Assembly: GCA_949752745.1 (NCBI GenBank)
Contig: OX457028.1
Coordinates: 3,571,996 to 3,635,995 of the forward strand
Reading direction: 5' to 3'
Origin: Protula sp. h YS-2021
Lineage: Eukaryota; Annelida; Polychaeta; Sabellida; Serpulidae
Length of the DNA stretch: 64,000 nucleotides
Made by a program: the position numbers and the translations under genes. The notes beneath the pieces were generated by a model. It searched no databases and was not told the origin of the DNA. It worked only from the letters and a program-made list of their open reading frames with translations. Below, one piece after another: positions 44,405-62,600 of this stretch (position 1 is the stretch's first letter; each line of letters opens with the position of its first letter).

Positions 44405-46970
44405 AAGGACTGGTAATAGGTTCCATTGGGCTATATTTAAGTGAGGGAATGTTTTTTTCTAAAATGCCTAAAAAACAAAGACAGTGCGGGTCATAATCCG
44501 TGAAGGTCTTAAGCCTAGCACAGCTCTATGTGCCTTAATGGTCTTATATTTAATAATACGTCTGTGTATATAGCTAGTCCTGAAAGTCCATAACTGCCAC
44601 TAGCATGGGTCTGTCATCGATTGACTGCACCAGGAGGTCATTGTTTAACTGAGAACGGTGGATCCCGTGATGTTTTCCACATATTCTCTATCGCCTTTTT
44701 CGAAATCCCCTTCTATCCACCACCAAGGAATATCAGGCACCACATTTCGGCTGCCCCTTGGTCTATTCGTTCACCCGTCTGTAGAGCCATTCATATGTCC
44801 ATATAGTCGCAGTTTCATTCGCGGTTATTATTCTTATTTAGTATATGGATGATCCATAAGAGTAATAGGTGCACGCTATTTTTATTTTGACTTCAATCAA
44901 AGATTTCAAGGTCACAGTGACCGCCATCTTGGATATTTAATTCCGTTTTGAGGCTGGACCTTATTAATGTAAGGATGTGCTTTGTGCGGCAGGTCATTGG
45001 TAAATGGTAATCTAAGCAAGGCATCGTTTCCCAGGCTTGTGGAACTGTTAGTGGTCGTATTCACACGTTAGCTGCACAGTTACCTGAATACCGGGGCAAG
45101 TAATGGATAAATTACACCACAACTTTATAAAGTACTTTATAACCTGTAATACTTTATAGACCTGTACATTACCACATATATATCAATGGGCTTAATGCCC
45201 TGTGGATAAGTAATAGTAAAAAACATACAATCAAACAACAGTTGTAGTTAAACATTGTTTATTATTCCCCAATAGGTACTTTTATGAGCTGTGTTACAGT
45301 TATCTGTAGTTATATTCTAATTCGAAGCATTACAACAAGACACGTTCTAGTTAACACCATTACAGAAAGAGCCGTTTAAACTAAAGCCCAGTTATACTAA
45401 AAATAACACTGAAACTAGTGACGTAATGAACAGGCATATTTTAAGTGTCATTTATGTATTATGACGTGCTCTAGGAGTTAAGTCTAATTGCTTTCTTACC
45501 AATTACTTGTTAAATTATAACATCTTTGTTATAACAAGTGATGTGATTATCACATAAAAGTAGCAAGATAAGTAATATCAAAGCATGTGGCATTTTAGAA
45601 AGTGACGTCACTACACATGTCTAGCAATGAGCTCCTGTGTAACGCAGTTATACTATGGCAAAAGCGATCCTGTTAATTCTTTCTCTCAGTTATTTAAATA
45701 AGAAAAAATTCAAAGTGTTCAACCAAACCAAGAGGGCAGTTTACAATGCTGTTATGTAACATTCTATTGTTGTTAAACAGCCCTGCTAGCAAGACAATAT
45801 ATGACATCTTTCATTCTTAATTCAAAAATCTACTAATGAGGTGGTTTCACAAATAACACATTTTCTGCATTTCATTCGCATATAAGTTGATTAAAATGTG
45901 GATCCTTTGTGATCAAGAAAAAGTAAGTTTACAAAACAATCTAATAATTTGCCCAACCTAACTTCATGGCAATAGGTAACCAAACTGTAGTTTTTAAAAA
46001 GTAAATCTGATTGAGTATATTTTAAAGAGCATGATTTACTGAATAACCAAACAATTGTGCTATTTATTAACCACTGGCCATTCAGTTGGAGGGTGAGGGC
46101 AATCAAGTAGTGACAGGTGTTTTATTATCATTTCATTCCAATGTATGCTTTTAACTCATACATAATAAGCCACATCAACGCAAGAGAAGTGACAAGTAGT
46201 GACAGGTTACAATGATAGCTTGCTCTTAAACACGCATTAGGTTTGACATAATTGTCCCTTTTAAAAAAAAATAGGGCTTTTTATGTATTCTCTTTTTATA
46301 ACGAAACTGGTCCTTCTTGTGGACCGCGTCTGGCCCGAATATTATCCCCTTTTCTTAACACTTATAACACCAATTGCCCCCTCCCCCACTTTGGGATGAT
46401 TTATTCATCTATTTTCTTTTCAACTCCGGGCAATTCTAAATTGTTCATTACAATCGGCATCAACAGTTGCTGTGTGTCTGAAACATATAACATCAAATTC
46501 TGCACTATGATGTGCAAGGAACTTCTGAAGGATATCTAAAATAAAAACTAAAACAATATGTTTAATTTTGGCGCAGTTTTTCGGAAAATATCATTAATCT
46601 AAAGCCGTTAATGAAATAATTGACAAAACTTGATCCTAAGAGATATACATTCAAACATGTAATGTGGATGACCTTTGAAATTGGTTCTAAGGTTTGTTTG
46701 CAAAATATCATACAACTGTTACTTTTATCACCTTTTTTTAACTTATTTAAGAATTTTATATTTCAAAAGTTCACAAAATTTCATTGTATTCAATAACAAT
46801 AACTTTGACAATTTTTGCTATGTGTTTTATCCGTGTGTGAATTAAAAAAAAAATCCGACGAATATTTTAGAGGCAGAAAAATATATCAAAACGCGAAGTT
46901 TTACCAAATAATGCCAATTTGACATTTGCCATGAATCCGAACAAAGTATGACGATACACAACTGCTCTAT
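44405..46970. other. Intergenic stretch, no gene recognised
   Basis: AT-rich. The text around 45820-45890 (tttcacaaataacacattttctgcatttca) recurs at 31940-31990, so it belongs to a dispersed repeat. No coding frame is supported. Confidence 0.4.
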
Positions 46971-46977
46971 TTTTTGT

Positions 46978-46987
46978 TTTATTTATT
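46978..46987 (-). terminator. Overlapping poly(A) signals after the MACPF gene
   Basis: AATAAATAAA on the minus strand, about 335 bases beyond the stop codon at 47322, is a reasonable 3' end for the gene. Confidence 0.35.
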
Positions 46988-47321
46988 TAAAAACAAAACA
47001 ATCTAAGTTACACTTTCGGAGATAAAGTACTGACTGTGGGATCCATCACCTGGGTAAAATTGTGTAAATGCTAAATTTTACAGAAATTCAAGATACCGTC
47101 ATTTCGACAATTTTTCATGAATCAAGGCAACACAACCTTGCCTACCTCAGCATATGCTCTATCCGTGTGTGAAATTACAAAACAAAATTACAAAACTACA
47201 AAGTTATAGTTTCTGCGATATATATACTCCGGATTGCATAGGGACAGGCAAACAAACGAACAGACGGACAAATTCATTACTACATCCGTTACAAGAGACA
47301 GGAATGATTGTCACCTTAGTT

Positions 47322-52505
<5,184 letters not shown>

Positions 52506-52529
52506 CTGCAAATAAATGTTTGATAACCT

Positions 52530-52735
52530 TAACTGGTGTGGTATATTGCCATCCTAACTTAGTTATCCTATCTTAACTGATGCATCCCTATCTTAACTGA
52601 TGTGTCACAATTATACTTGATGTATCACTGTTGTGACCGTGTCTCACTACCCTAACTGATAAATCGCTATCTTAACTGATATGCCCTTATACTAACCGAT
52701 GTATCACTATTTTAACTGATGTATCACTATTCTGC
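52530..52735. repeat. About 20-bp degenerate minisatellite (taactgatgtatcactat)
   Basis: Nine or ten loose copies of CTTAACTGATGTATCACTAT lie just upstream of the module 2 linker exon. Confidence 0.75.
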
Positions 52736-53666
52736 TTGTGCTCCAAAAGCGAAACTAACATAGAGAGCCCTAAAACCGAAACAGCCTTAATTCCATTCGT
52801 TAACGCAAAGATAATAAGAACGAGTATCTTATCAACAACGCGGGTTCTTTAAAAGTTCAATCTGCATTAAAATTTGGGTTGTAGCATGTTTAATATTATA
52901 TGCAGACGTAGACTGATTTAACTGAATCTTTAGGGTTAAATTAAAAGTGGAACATATTCTAGGAAGCACACTGTAAATTAAGGATGAATCTCAAGTACTA
53001 CAAGACGAAACTGTCCTGCTTCGATCATTCAGCACAAAACATTTTGTTTACACTTCAACAAAAACTTAAGATGTCATGATTCTGGTCCTGAACCAATCCA
53101 TAAATATGACAGGTCTCAAGGAAATATTATATCATCTCTTTTTTATAGTCTCAAAATAGTTCGATTTATCGCTCAAAAAATAATGACAAACATCAGCAAA
53201 TTATACCTTATTTTCATCAAAGAATCGAAGTCTTCATGTGGTTTTAGATACAGACACATAATGAGCACTAAGATGGACACATGCGAAGCGGGGTAAAATT
53301 TGTTTTCATGCGGCGTGTTCATGACTTTTTAAAAGGACTCCTGTAGTACGTAGAACCTCGAGTGTAGTATGGAAAACCCCTAGTGTAGTTCCTGAAGATA
53401 TCTCTTTTTTGTGACGAATACAGAGTTCTGAATGAAAATACTCCAATTTCAAAGGAAATTGACACTCCGTACGGACCGTATCTAGTCTTAAGATTGCCTC
53501 TCTCTGCGCGTTTTTAACACGCATGGCGAAACATAAGATACCAAGTGAACGCTATGGAGCAAGCAACTTACAGTTCTTCTTCCGCTATTTAAACAAATAT
53601 GAACCTATTTTGTTTAATTAGCAAAAACTTTATTTACAGTATTACAACAAAACTGAGTAACCTTAC

Positions 53667-56600
53667 CTCTCACTTCCTCTTCATTCATCCGGACACAGTT
53701 TTTGGACCTATCTCCCATAGGAATATACCAGCAGTAACTTTTTCGGAACTGTATAATATTATCCCTGATCCTTTCGTAGTCTATGTCCAACCCAACGAAA
53801 AATTGTTCTTCAAAGATTTCTTCAATCGACCCCAAAGTAATTTCCATCGGCATTGGATAGTTTTTAACGGTTGAGGCCCAAGCATCTTGGTCCCCACCGG
53901 CTTGTGGAGTTGCACCAACAGTTATGGTGTGAGCAGTGGAGCTGCTCGAGAATTCCTTCGCTGCTGCTTCTTGTTCTGACGTAAGGGTATCGCTTTCCGA
54001 TAGGCTAAATACCGAGGCATATCCCGCCTGCTCTGAGACGCTATACTGACTGTTTGATACGTGTTCGTACTGTTCTTTAGTAAGCTCATACTCATGCGTA
54101 TACCTCGCACCTATGTGAGACTCTTTTAGATAATGGGTTCCAAAATTATCAAAGAGTTCAAAGTACAGGGTTTGATTGTCTGTGTTTTGGATCTGACGGA
54201 GGAACTCTACAAATGTGTTGTGGAGTGGAGGGGGGCTGACTTCGTCCAGGCGGGCCATGTAGTAGTCACATTTGGCTGTGGAGTATATGAACGTATTCTC
54301 CGAGTTAGACAGATCGTTGGTTTTCTTTTGGTAAGAATCACTTGAGGAGAAATGTGCGCCCCATCCTTTGAATTCTGCTGTAACCTGGAAATATATCCAG
54401 TACTTTCAAAGAAATTGAAATTTAGTTAAAGTCTATGGATATGTACAATGTTTACCTATGTGTTAATTTTGCAATGGAAGAATACACTCACGTGGCAAGG
54501 GTAATATTCTTTGCCATCCGCGAAGTATTGAATATCATAATTTAGATTTGAGCATGCTTCTAGTGAAAGCCCTTATGAATTTAGCAACTTGTTGACTGGA
54601 ATTAGAGCACAAAAATGAGTTAAGTTATTAAGCGGTTATTGGCTTCATCTAGCTAGATAACAGTAGTTTCATATGACCATGGTTGGTATTGCCATCTGCA
54701 GCAAAGACAAATCGTGCTCAGACAAACACGTTTTAAGCCAATGTCATTTAACTTCCGAAACATACCGTATCAAAAGATGCGTCGTTTGAGGTCGTTGTCG
54801 AAGGTTCTGCGGTTATGGGAAACTGAGTTTATATTTTTTCTGCAGTGGATTAGATGAGCTATGGAGTGTATGAAAAAGATGCAAAAGGTGGAGTAGTGAC
54901 GTCAAAACAACCACGGATTTTGTCGCAACGTGGGTTTAAGCCCCATAAGACGACCTTGATAGTTGTGACTGAGAGGTGCTACAACTGTGGTACACTAGGT
55001 GTCTGTTAGAGAAGTAGTGGTTTGTAATAGAGAAAAAAAAGCATCAAATCCTTCTGATTTCCGTCTCCAACAAAGCACAGTAACATCATTGGTTGACATC
55101 ATTACAAGGTCTTCTATCAAATTTGTCTTTTCTGCCATACAGCATTTCTAGTACAATCAGCTAAAACTACATATACGTACTTAACACACACATCCCACAC
55201 ACCCCACACACACATCCAACACACATCCCACACCCCAACACACACATTCCACACAGATACCACACATCCCAACACACTTCACATATGCCAACGGTCATAA
55301 GTACAAAATTATTTCATGTTAACTTTTAAAAAGAGATAAACATGAGATAATACAATCATCTCTTTAACTGCAAGCATACCCACCTGATTTGACAATGACT
55401 TAGAAAACGAATCCTCCGTCTTAACTTCATCTTGGCTAAACGTTGTGATACATGACACTGAAGGCTCAGCATCAAATCCAACAGGAACCATGTACTTACA
55501 GTCCATTGTGTACATCAAATGGTTAAAAGTTTTGTTGAAAATTGGCATTCTAAAACCGGGGTCCATTCCGTTCTCCATAGGATAGCCGTAGAGTATGTTG
55601 TATCCCATCATAGAGTAATCTATGCCCATGAAGGTGTTTTCTGTTTGACATTCTAAAAAGTAAAAGCAAAATATTCAACAAGACATAATATTAAAAAAGT
55701 ATTCTGTTTATATGGCGCTTAATACAATGATAAAACCAAGTGAACTGGTCAATTGATCGGCATAAAACAGTTTGTGAACAGTGTGCAAGGTTAAGGGACG
55801 TTTTGGATCAGTCCAAAAGCGAGTGTTGTTTTATTTTAAGTTATATTTATTTGGAACAAGTAGCTCCTGTTATGCCTCATTCTCGTTCTCCATGCCTTAC
55901 AAAAAAACAACTGTCTCTTTGCGAGCGAAATTGCTTCTTCCTATTGTCAGCTGAAAGGTGTTTATCTCCATTTTGTATCTTTAATTCTCTGGATAGCGTG
56001 TTTATTTGTCTCGGATGGAAGTCAAAAAAACGTTACTGAGAAGTTATCTATCGGTTTACTTGAGTGCGTCTGCTTGCTGACCACATGCATAGGAACACAA
56101 CTCGTTCTAATCTACTGATATCTCTCAAGTTACCTTCATGTTTGTGGATTACACAATAACCAGTCAGTTAAACTTTGGCCTTCCTATCAAACCGCATGTA
56201 ACGCCTGTATTGCCTGTGGAGCTGAGCAATGAGGTAGTGTGTGCACACAGAAGAAGCAGCCTTACAGACTCCTGGCTTGTTTCGGCTTAGTTCTATAAAA
56301 GCTTAGTTCGATCTTGATACGAAGTAACTACTAGGTTCCTTAATCTTGGTTTTGGCTTGTTTTTAAGTTGCGACTGCATCCAACATCTGCCTTGGTCTAA
56401 GTATCGAGTACCAAGCAGACACCTAACTCTTAGTTCAGGGAGCAAGGGTCGGTGTGTCTTGGCCTTGGTCGAGTCGCTCCTTCGTTCATACCGACAAGGT
56501 GTCATCTCCAAATACAAACCATTAAGCTGCAGATAGCCTGATGATGAACAAACATACAGCGCCAGTTATTTAACTGTTTAATGTTTTACAGATAAATTAC

Positions 56601-59600
56601 TTATACATTCTTTTCTGCTTTCAGTGATGACAGTAGCTAGTCTTCAACAAGGCAAGACAAGGATTTCCGAACCCATCTGTCCTCGGCCATCACTCCAGAC
56701 TGGTTCTATTACAGGTCAAAAGATAGACCGAGACATACCGATGTGTCACCTACTACATACCTTTCCACAGTGTGTGCACTTCTCGCCCAGGACTGGGATA
56801 CGTTGGGTGAGTTCAGAGATAAGAACATTAAGAGACTGGTTTGTCAAAAGGGCCAGTCACTATTTCTAGAAATTATGCCCAAGGTGACTCATCTTCGGTC
56901 AGGTCTCTTCCCGGTGGGTTCAGAGAGGACCGCAGAGTCGGACATAAATTGAGCCATAAAACCCAAGAAACTGAAACCAACAGCGAAGACTGAGTCAGTT
57001 TCGGAGTTTGCTTGCCAGTGGAAGATCTGATAAGGCATGGGCAGCGCTACATCAAGACGCAGAAAACCGCTGTCTGAGGAAAATGAGTTAATATCACCCA
57101 CGCCCATCGCTTTAGCTAAGGAGGAAGTGACAGTCACTTCCACGGAGTATGGTGAATGCTTTACTTACCGTGAGAGGGAGTTCGACATCGCCCTGGTGCG
57201 TCACTGTCGCCAGCGTTCCCAGTGTTCTCTTAAACTGATTCAATGAACCTCTCACCGATTATCTCGGTGCAATCCAGAGATAAAAACGGAGATGTAGAAA
57301 GCTACGCTAGCGAAAGAAGATACACCGAGGCGCGAGTATGGAATACCTGTGGAAAGATTCCGCATCAGACAAACATAAAAAAATGCCACTTCAGCTGGAC
57401 TTTTCATCCACACAGGAAGGCTGTCCGGGTACGTTGCTGGTTCCTGAGGATGTGGTGTTCCAGGAAGTGATCAAGGAAATCACCAGTGATCAAGAGTCTG
57501 CTGTTACAGAGACAGGGCGAGAGTCGACCCACTGATACGTATGACGTATTAGGCCTCACACCCACAGCCCGACGCCTTCAACACGACTGAGGGTGTGACT
57601 AACTCCATATCCGTCGGCTGTTGGGAGTTCAAGCCTTCATATGCCGGCATGCGCCGTCTGCTTTCCTATTTCCACCCGTCAAAGCATTTCCCGTACCGTT
57701 CTGCAGGCGATCGTATAATCCCGGTAACCCCAATGTTCACCCGTCTTTGTTCATGCTATCCGCTCGGGCAACTCGAACATTCTATTTGAGGAGAGAGACG
57801 CCAAAGCGATCGATGACTCAAGGGGACACACTCTAAACATTGTGTCGTTTCAGAATCACACATTGAACGCCCTGAAGACACGTCTAGACGCTCCCCGCCT
57901 GACGGACCCGATGTCACCAACCTATCCTACAACTAAAGATGTGTTTAAGCTAGCGATGGTTATTCTATAATATTATGCTCTTTTACAACATTATTGGTCG
58001 AGAGTGAATTAACTGTTTCCCTCAGAGAAAACAGATCGCGGCAACCAGGATAGCAGGACTTTATCTCTAGTTATGGCTGTTATGGTTAGAACTATGCAAC
58101 CCTTCTTGCGACCCCAGGACAGATTAAGGTCCAGCAGTCTAAACTGTCTATTTCCAATATTGATGGGGCTATCTCAGCTGCCATACAGTAAAGCCCAGAC
58201 GGAAGTCGAGTTCAAGGATCTATGTTACGTTAAAGTCCATCAAGTAAGACAGGTAGCCAATTCAATTAGAGAGCAGTGTGTTCTCATCAGATATATTAAA
58301 AACAGCTGTCGATCTTCTCCAAACTCTTTTATTAGATACTATCTGAAGGATATTTCTCAGTGTGAATTATGAGGCCTGTTCTCCATAGGTCCTTTAGTCC
58401 TGGCAGAGTCTGTGGTCTCTAGCTATCCCTTATCTGTTAAGGTGAACCGGCATGAAAGGATAACGGCAAAGCCAAATAGAGAGACACCTTCTTTCTCCAT
58501 TCTGGAAACCGCTCTGGCAAAAAGGAAGGGCAAGAAAATCAAGTTTAACTTGCGTTCTTAAGTTTTACCTTATTCTCTCACCCAGCCACTACACTTAACC
58601 TGGGTATGGTTGGTTCCAGGGAGCAAAACTAGAATGACGATTTCTACTAGAGTATCATGATTCTGACATGTCCAGATCTAGACCGGGACTATTCGAGCCA
58701 CAATGAGAAAATTTGGTTCTATCTCCACTTATCTCCACTTTTACTTGGGCTTTCTCGTATAATCATTTTGCGTGAGGTACCGATGCCATTCGACGAATGC
58801 CTGGTTATGCAATAGATACGTACATTGTAGTGCGTTTATCTGTCTTATCCGAGTGCTTAATGCCACTGGTTACTTAACTCAATGCTTTATCAGTATGTGA
58901 ACGTTATGATTTTTCAGCTTATGTTCTTCATTATTTCAAAAGTCTGTTTGAGAAAGTTAGATTATTATGAGCAATGTCTAGGTTTATAATTTGTATTCTC
59001 ACCCCACAAGAAGTTCTTTTTCTAAGCCAGTACTCAGAGTCATTGAATGTTTGGTCACCAATTTATCGCGTGGACTGTCCACGATCATGTGTGTGAGAAT
59101 CTTTTTTTTTAATAATAGTTTTATTTTCTTAATTACAGGACATAGCAAGGACGTGCATACAATTAGAACGGAACGTCACTACATACACACAAATAACATT
59201 AATTTGTTCTCATTCCGCCATCTGGTTTTTGCACGATTTAACCAATGTTCACAAATAATTCTTCACTTTGTGTAACTAAGTTTTCAAATTAGTAATATAT
59301 ATTTTTTTGAAATCTCTCTGCCGACATTGTTTTTTATCAACTACTATTCTTTTAAATATTTCGTTAAGTAGAGAGTACAATGAAAATATTTTCTTGTATG
59401 TTCTAATATATCTGATATGATCTGATATATCTGATCATATTTACTGCTGTATTTTCCAAACCGAAAAGAAATTCTGCTCCATTTAAATTTTAAAATATTA
59501 CATTCGTAGATCTACAAAATTAAATAACTCTTTGGTGAACATTTGTGTGACAGGACATTCAATCAATGCATGAACAATCGTATCTTTCAAATTAGTATCA

Positions 59601-62600
59601 CAAAATTCGCATAAACCATTGTCCTTTATTTTCCATCTTTTTAAATTAGTCCCCGTATTGACGATATTATGTATTACTTCGAATTGGAATGATAATACCT
59701 TCGGCTCTCCTATACTTTCCCTACTCAGGGGTAGGCTGTGATAAATAGTTTCTTCTAATATATTTTCTTCAGCAAATCACATTCTCACCGAGGCTGGTGC
59801 ACATGACTCAAGGAACAAGAATTCATTGTAGAACATTCGCCTTTTTGCTATTGAAATATCGAAATTTTTCCCACTTACGAACCTGAACACTTTACTTTTG
59901 AAATCAATGGATATCCTAGGAGTATTTTTTTACATCTTGCACCAACCCAGAGTATTTAATAGCCGAAATAACTTCTGTAAACTCTGTAAATGATAAGAAA
60001 GTTCCATCTGTTTTGATAAGATTTTGGATAAAAGCTACCCACTTAACAAACCAGTCCCTTCAAAATATATTTTCCGATTCAAGAGAAATCATGAGGTCTT
60101 TTGCAAAATCAAACATTCTCCTGCAGAATGAGGGGATATATGATAAACATGAGGTCTCACAGTCACATCTGAGCAACAATTTTAGCCCTCCAAAAGGTAT
60201 AAAAGTCTCTTTGGCACAGTGTTTCCAGCCCTGTCCCCTATTATCCTCCATATCCATTGCATTCTCAAAGCCTTTAACTGACATTTTACATCAAGGCTTT
60301 TAAGACCACCTTCATCATATTTGGCTATTAAAGCACTATGCTTTACTTTTGGTGGTTTGTTGTTCCAAATAAAGTTGTTCAGTACTTTTTTACTGTTTTA
60401 GCTTGTTGACGTTAGTACCAATCTGAATGCCTTTAATATCTGCGTTGTTACAGATTTTATCGCCCATCACATCGGCACAAAATATAAATAACAAACAAGA
60501 GAGACCTCAACCTGTCTTACTCCAAGACCTAGCTCAAACCATTGCGACGAGAATCCAATATTAATAACACAACTATATATATTGGAGTAACCACATTTCA
60601 CTAAGAATATAAAGTCGGGACCCAAGTAACATTTATTAAGGGTTGAAAACATGAAAGGCCATTCAATAGAGTCGAACGCCTTTTCAAAATCAAGTTGAGC
60701 TAATACCCCTGGTTCTTCTACCCGGTCGCAATGATCTATTAGGTCTTCTACGAAGCGAACACTTTCACCAATATACCTTCCCTTTACGAAACCCGACTGA
60801 TCCGGATGTATGATGGTTGACATCACTTTCTGCAACCTTTTTGCCACACTTTTTGCAAAAATTTTATAATCAGTGTTTAGCAGACTTACTGGTCTCCATT
60901 TTTTTGGTATTATCTTTGCCTTTTTTCAAGAAACGTCAATATTCCTCGGCTTTGCGAAGTCGAGAGAAAGCCCACTTGTCTAGAGAAGTTAAAACATTCA
61001 ACTAGTTTAGGACCGATGGTATCCCAAAATTCTTTATAAAACTCAGCAGACAAGCCAGCAATTCCAAGTGATTTATTGGGCTTAGAGCATTTTATAGCTT
61101 CCCAACATTCCTCAACCGTGAACGGTCCTTCACATGTCAACATTTGCTCACTTGATAATTGTCTATCAATCGTGCATTCTGTCAAAATATTTTCGACATT
61201 ATTTCCCTCTGGATATGTTAAACAATAGAGGTTATGATAAAATTTCTGTAACTGATGGAGAATTTCTGATGGGTCAGTAATTTCGTTATTACCATCGCTA
61301 CATAAACTGGATACAGTTTTTTTTCTCGACAGACACTTTTAACCTGTTTAGAAAAAAAAGAGTTACTTTTTTTCATTTTTTTTCTATGTACTCCAGTCGT
61401 GATCTTATCCAAGCCCCCCTTGCCTTTTCCTCTTCAATCACACTTAGTTGTTGCTTAAGTTGTTCGTATTCATCGATTTCATTGTCATTGCTGGTCTCGT
61501 TACAAATTTTGATGTCTAACATTTCAATTTTACGAGTTATATCTTGTTCTATATTTCGTTTTAATTTGGCTCTTTCTTTGCAATACTTCATAGAATACAG
61601 TCTCACATTATGAGAGAATCAGTTAAACTGAGATTATTTGGTGTGTATCAGGTCTCGACCCTTTTTTCAAGGCTGAGCTACCATCTCGAGGGTGGATGGA
61701 GAGGGCGGTACAAACAAGGGGTTACAGGGTGAGAAGCGCTTGATCATTGGTGCGTCTTCTCTTGGTATCTGTTCGTCCTTCTGTGTGCGAGAGTTGTACA
61801 CCAACTCAATTGAATTTTGAAAACTTCGGGCACATCAAACACATGAATTGACATCGTTGGTGTTTTATTTCTGCCTACTCGTTGTCAACACGGAATCTGA
61901 AGCGTCTTTAACGAGTAGCGCAGGTCATCCCTACTCACGTGTTATTCCCACTTGAAAGTGGAGATTTGCGAATTCGGAGCTTCTGCAAGTAAAACTGACA
62001 GCTTATTCTAGTAAAAAGCTCTTTTACAGGTAAACGAGTATTTCGCGCCTTCCATCTCTATCATAGCTACCCGCCCGCTAGCCCTGTGGTTGGTGCGTCA
62101 AAGCAATACTAGGCTTAGGTTTGGTACCAGGGTACCAATGATTCTCATTGGCCAATATCTAGGCCGGTGCTGTGTGCAAACAATTCGCTGTGTAAACAAA
62201 CCTCCCGTGCCCTGTATAAATCTTCTGCTGAGACTTAATCCCCTGATGCACCTATGGGGTTTTTAACACGGGTGAAAAGCATCAAATTTGCGAAACGAAA
62301 GGCAAACAAATACGCAAGAGTATGTTTGTACCAGTGTCCGTGAGACAATTATTTACATACAGTTTTGCCAATCAGATTCTATAGTGTAATAACAGAGGTC
62401 ACCATAGGTTCCATATCTTTCTGTGCATCTTATTATCAAGCTGAGAATTTTATGTAACACGTCGGCTTTTAAAATTTTATTACTGTAGTAATCCTCTGAT
62501 CACATGCACCGAAAAAAGGCCTTCTCAAAACCAACAGAGGTCTTACTTAATTTGCTAATCCTTTAATTACATGTAGTGATTAAAGAGTTTTTCACCAGCA

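Noticed and set aside
53281..53325. Minus-strand ATG followed by a hydrophobic stretch, a possible signal-peptide exon for MACPF module 2
   Set aside because: Its only good donor (near 53205) leaves two codon bases, whereas the linker exon at 52505 needs one; the phase does not fit.
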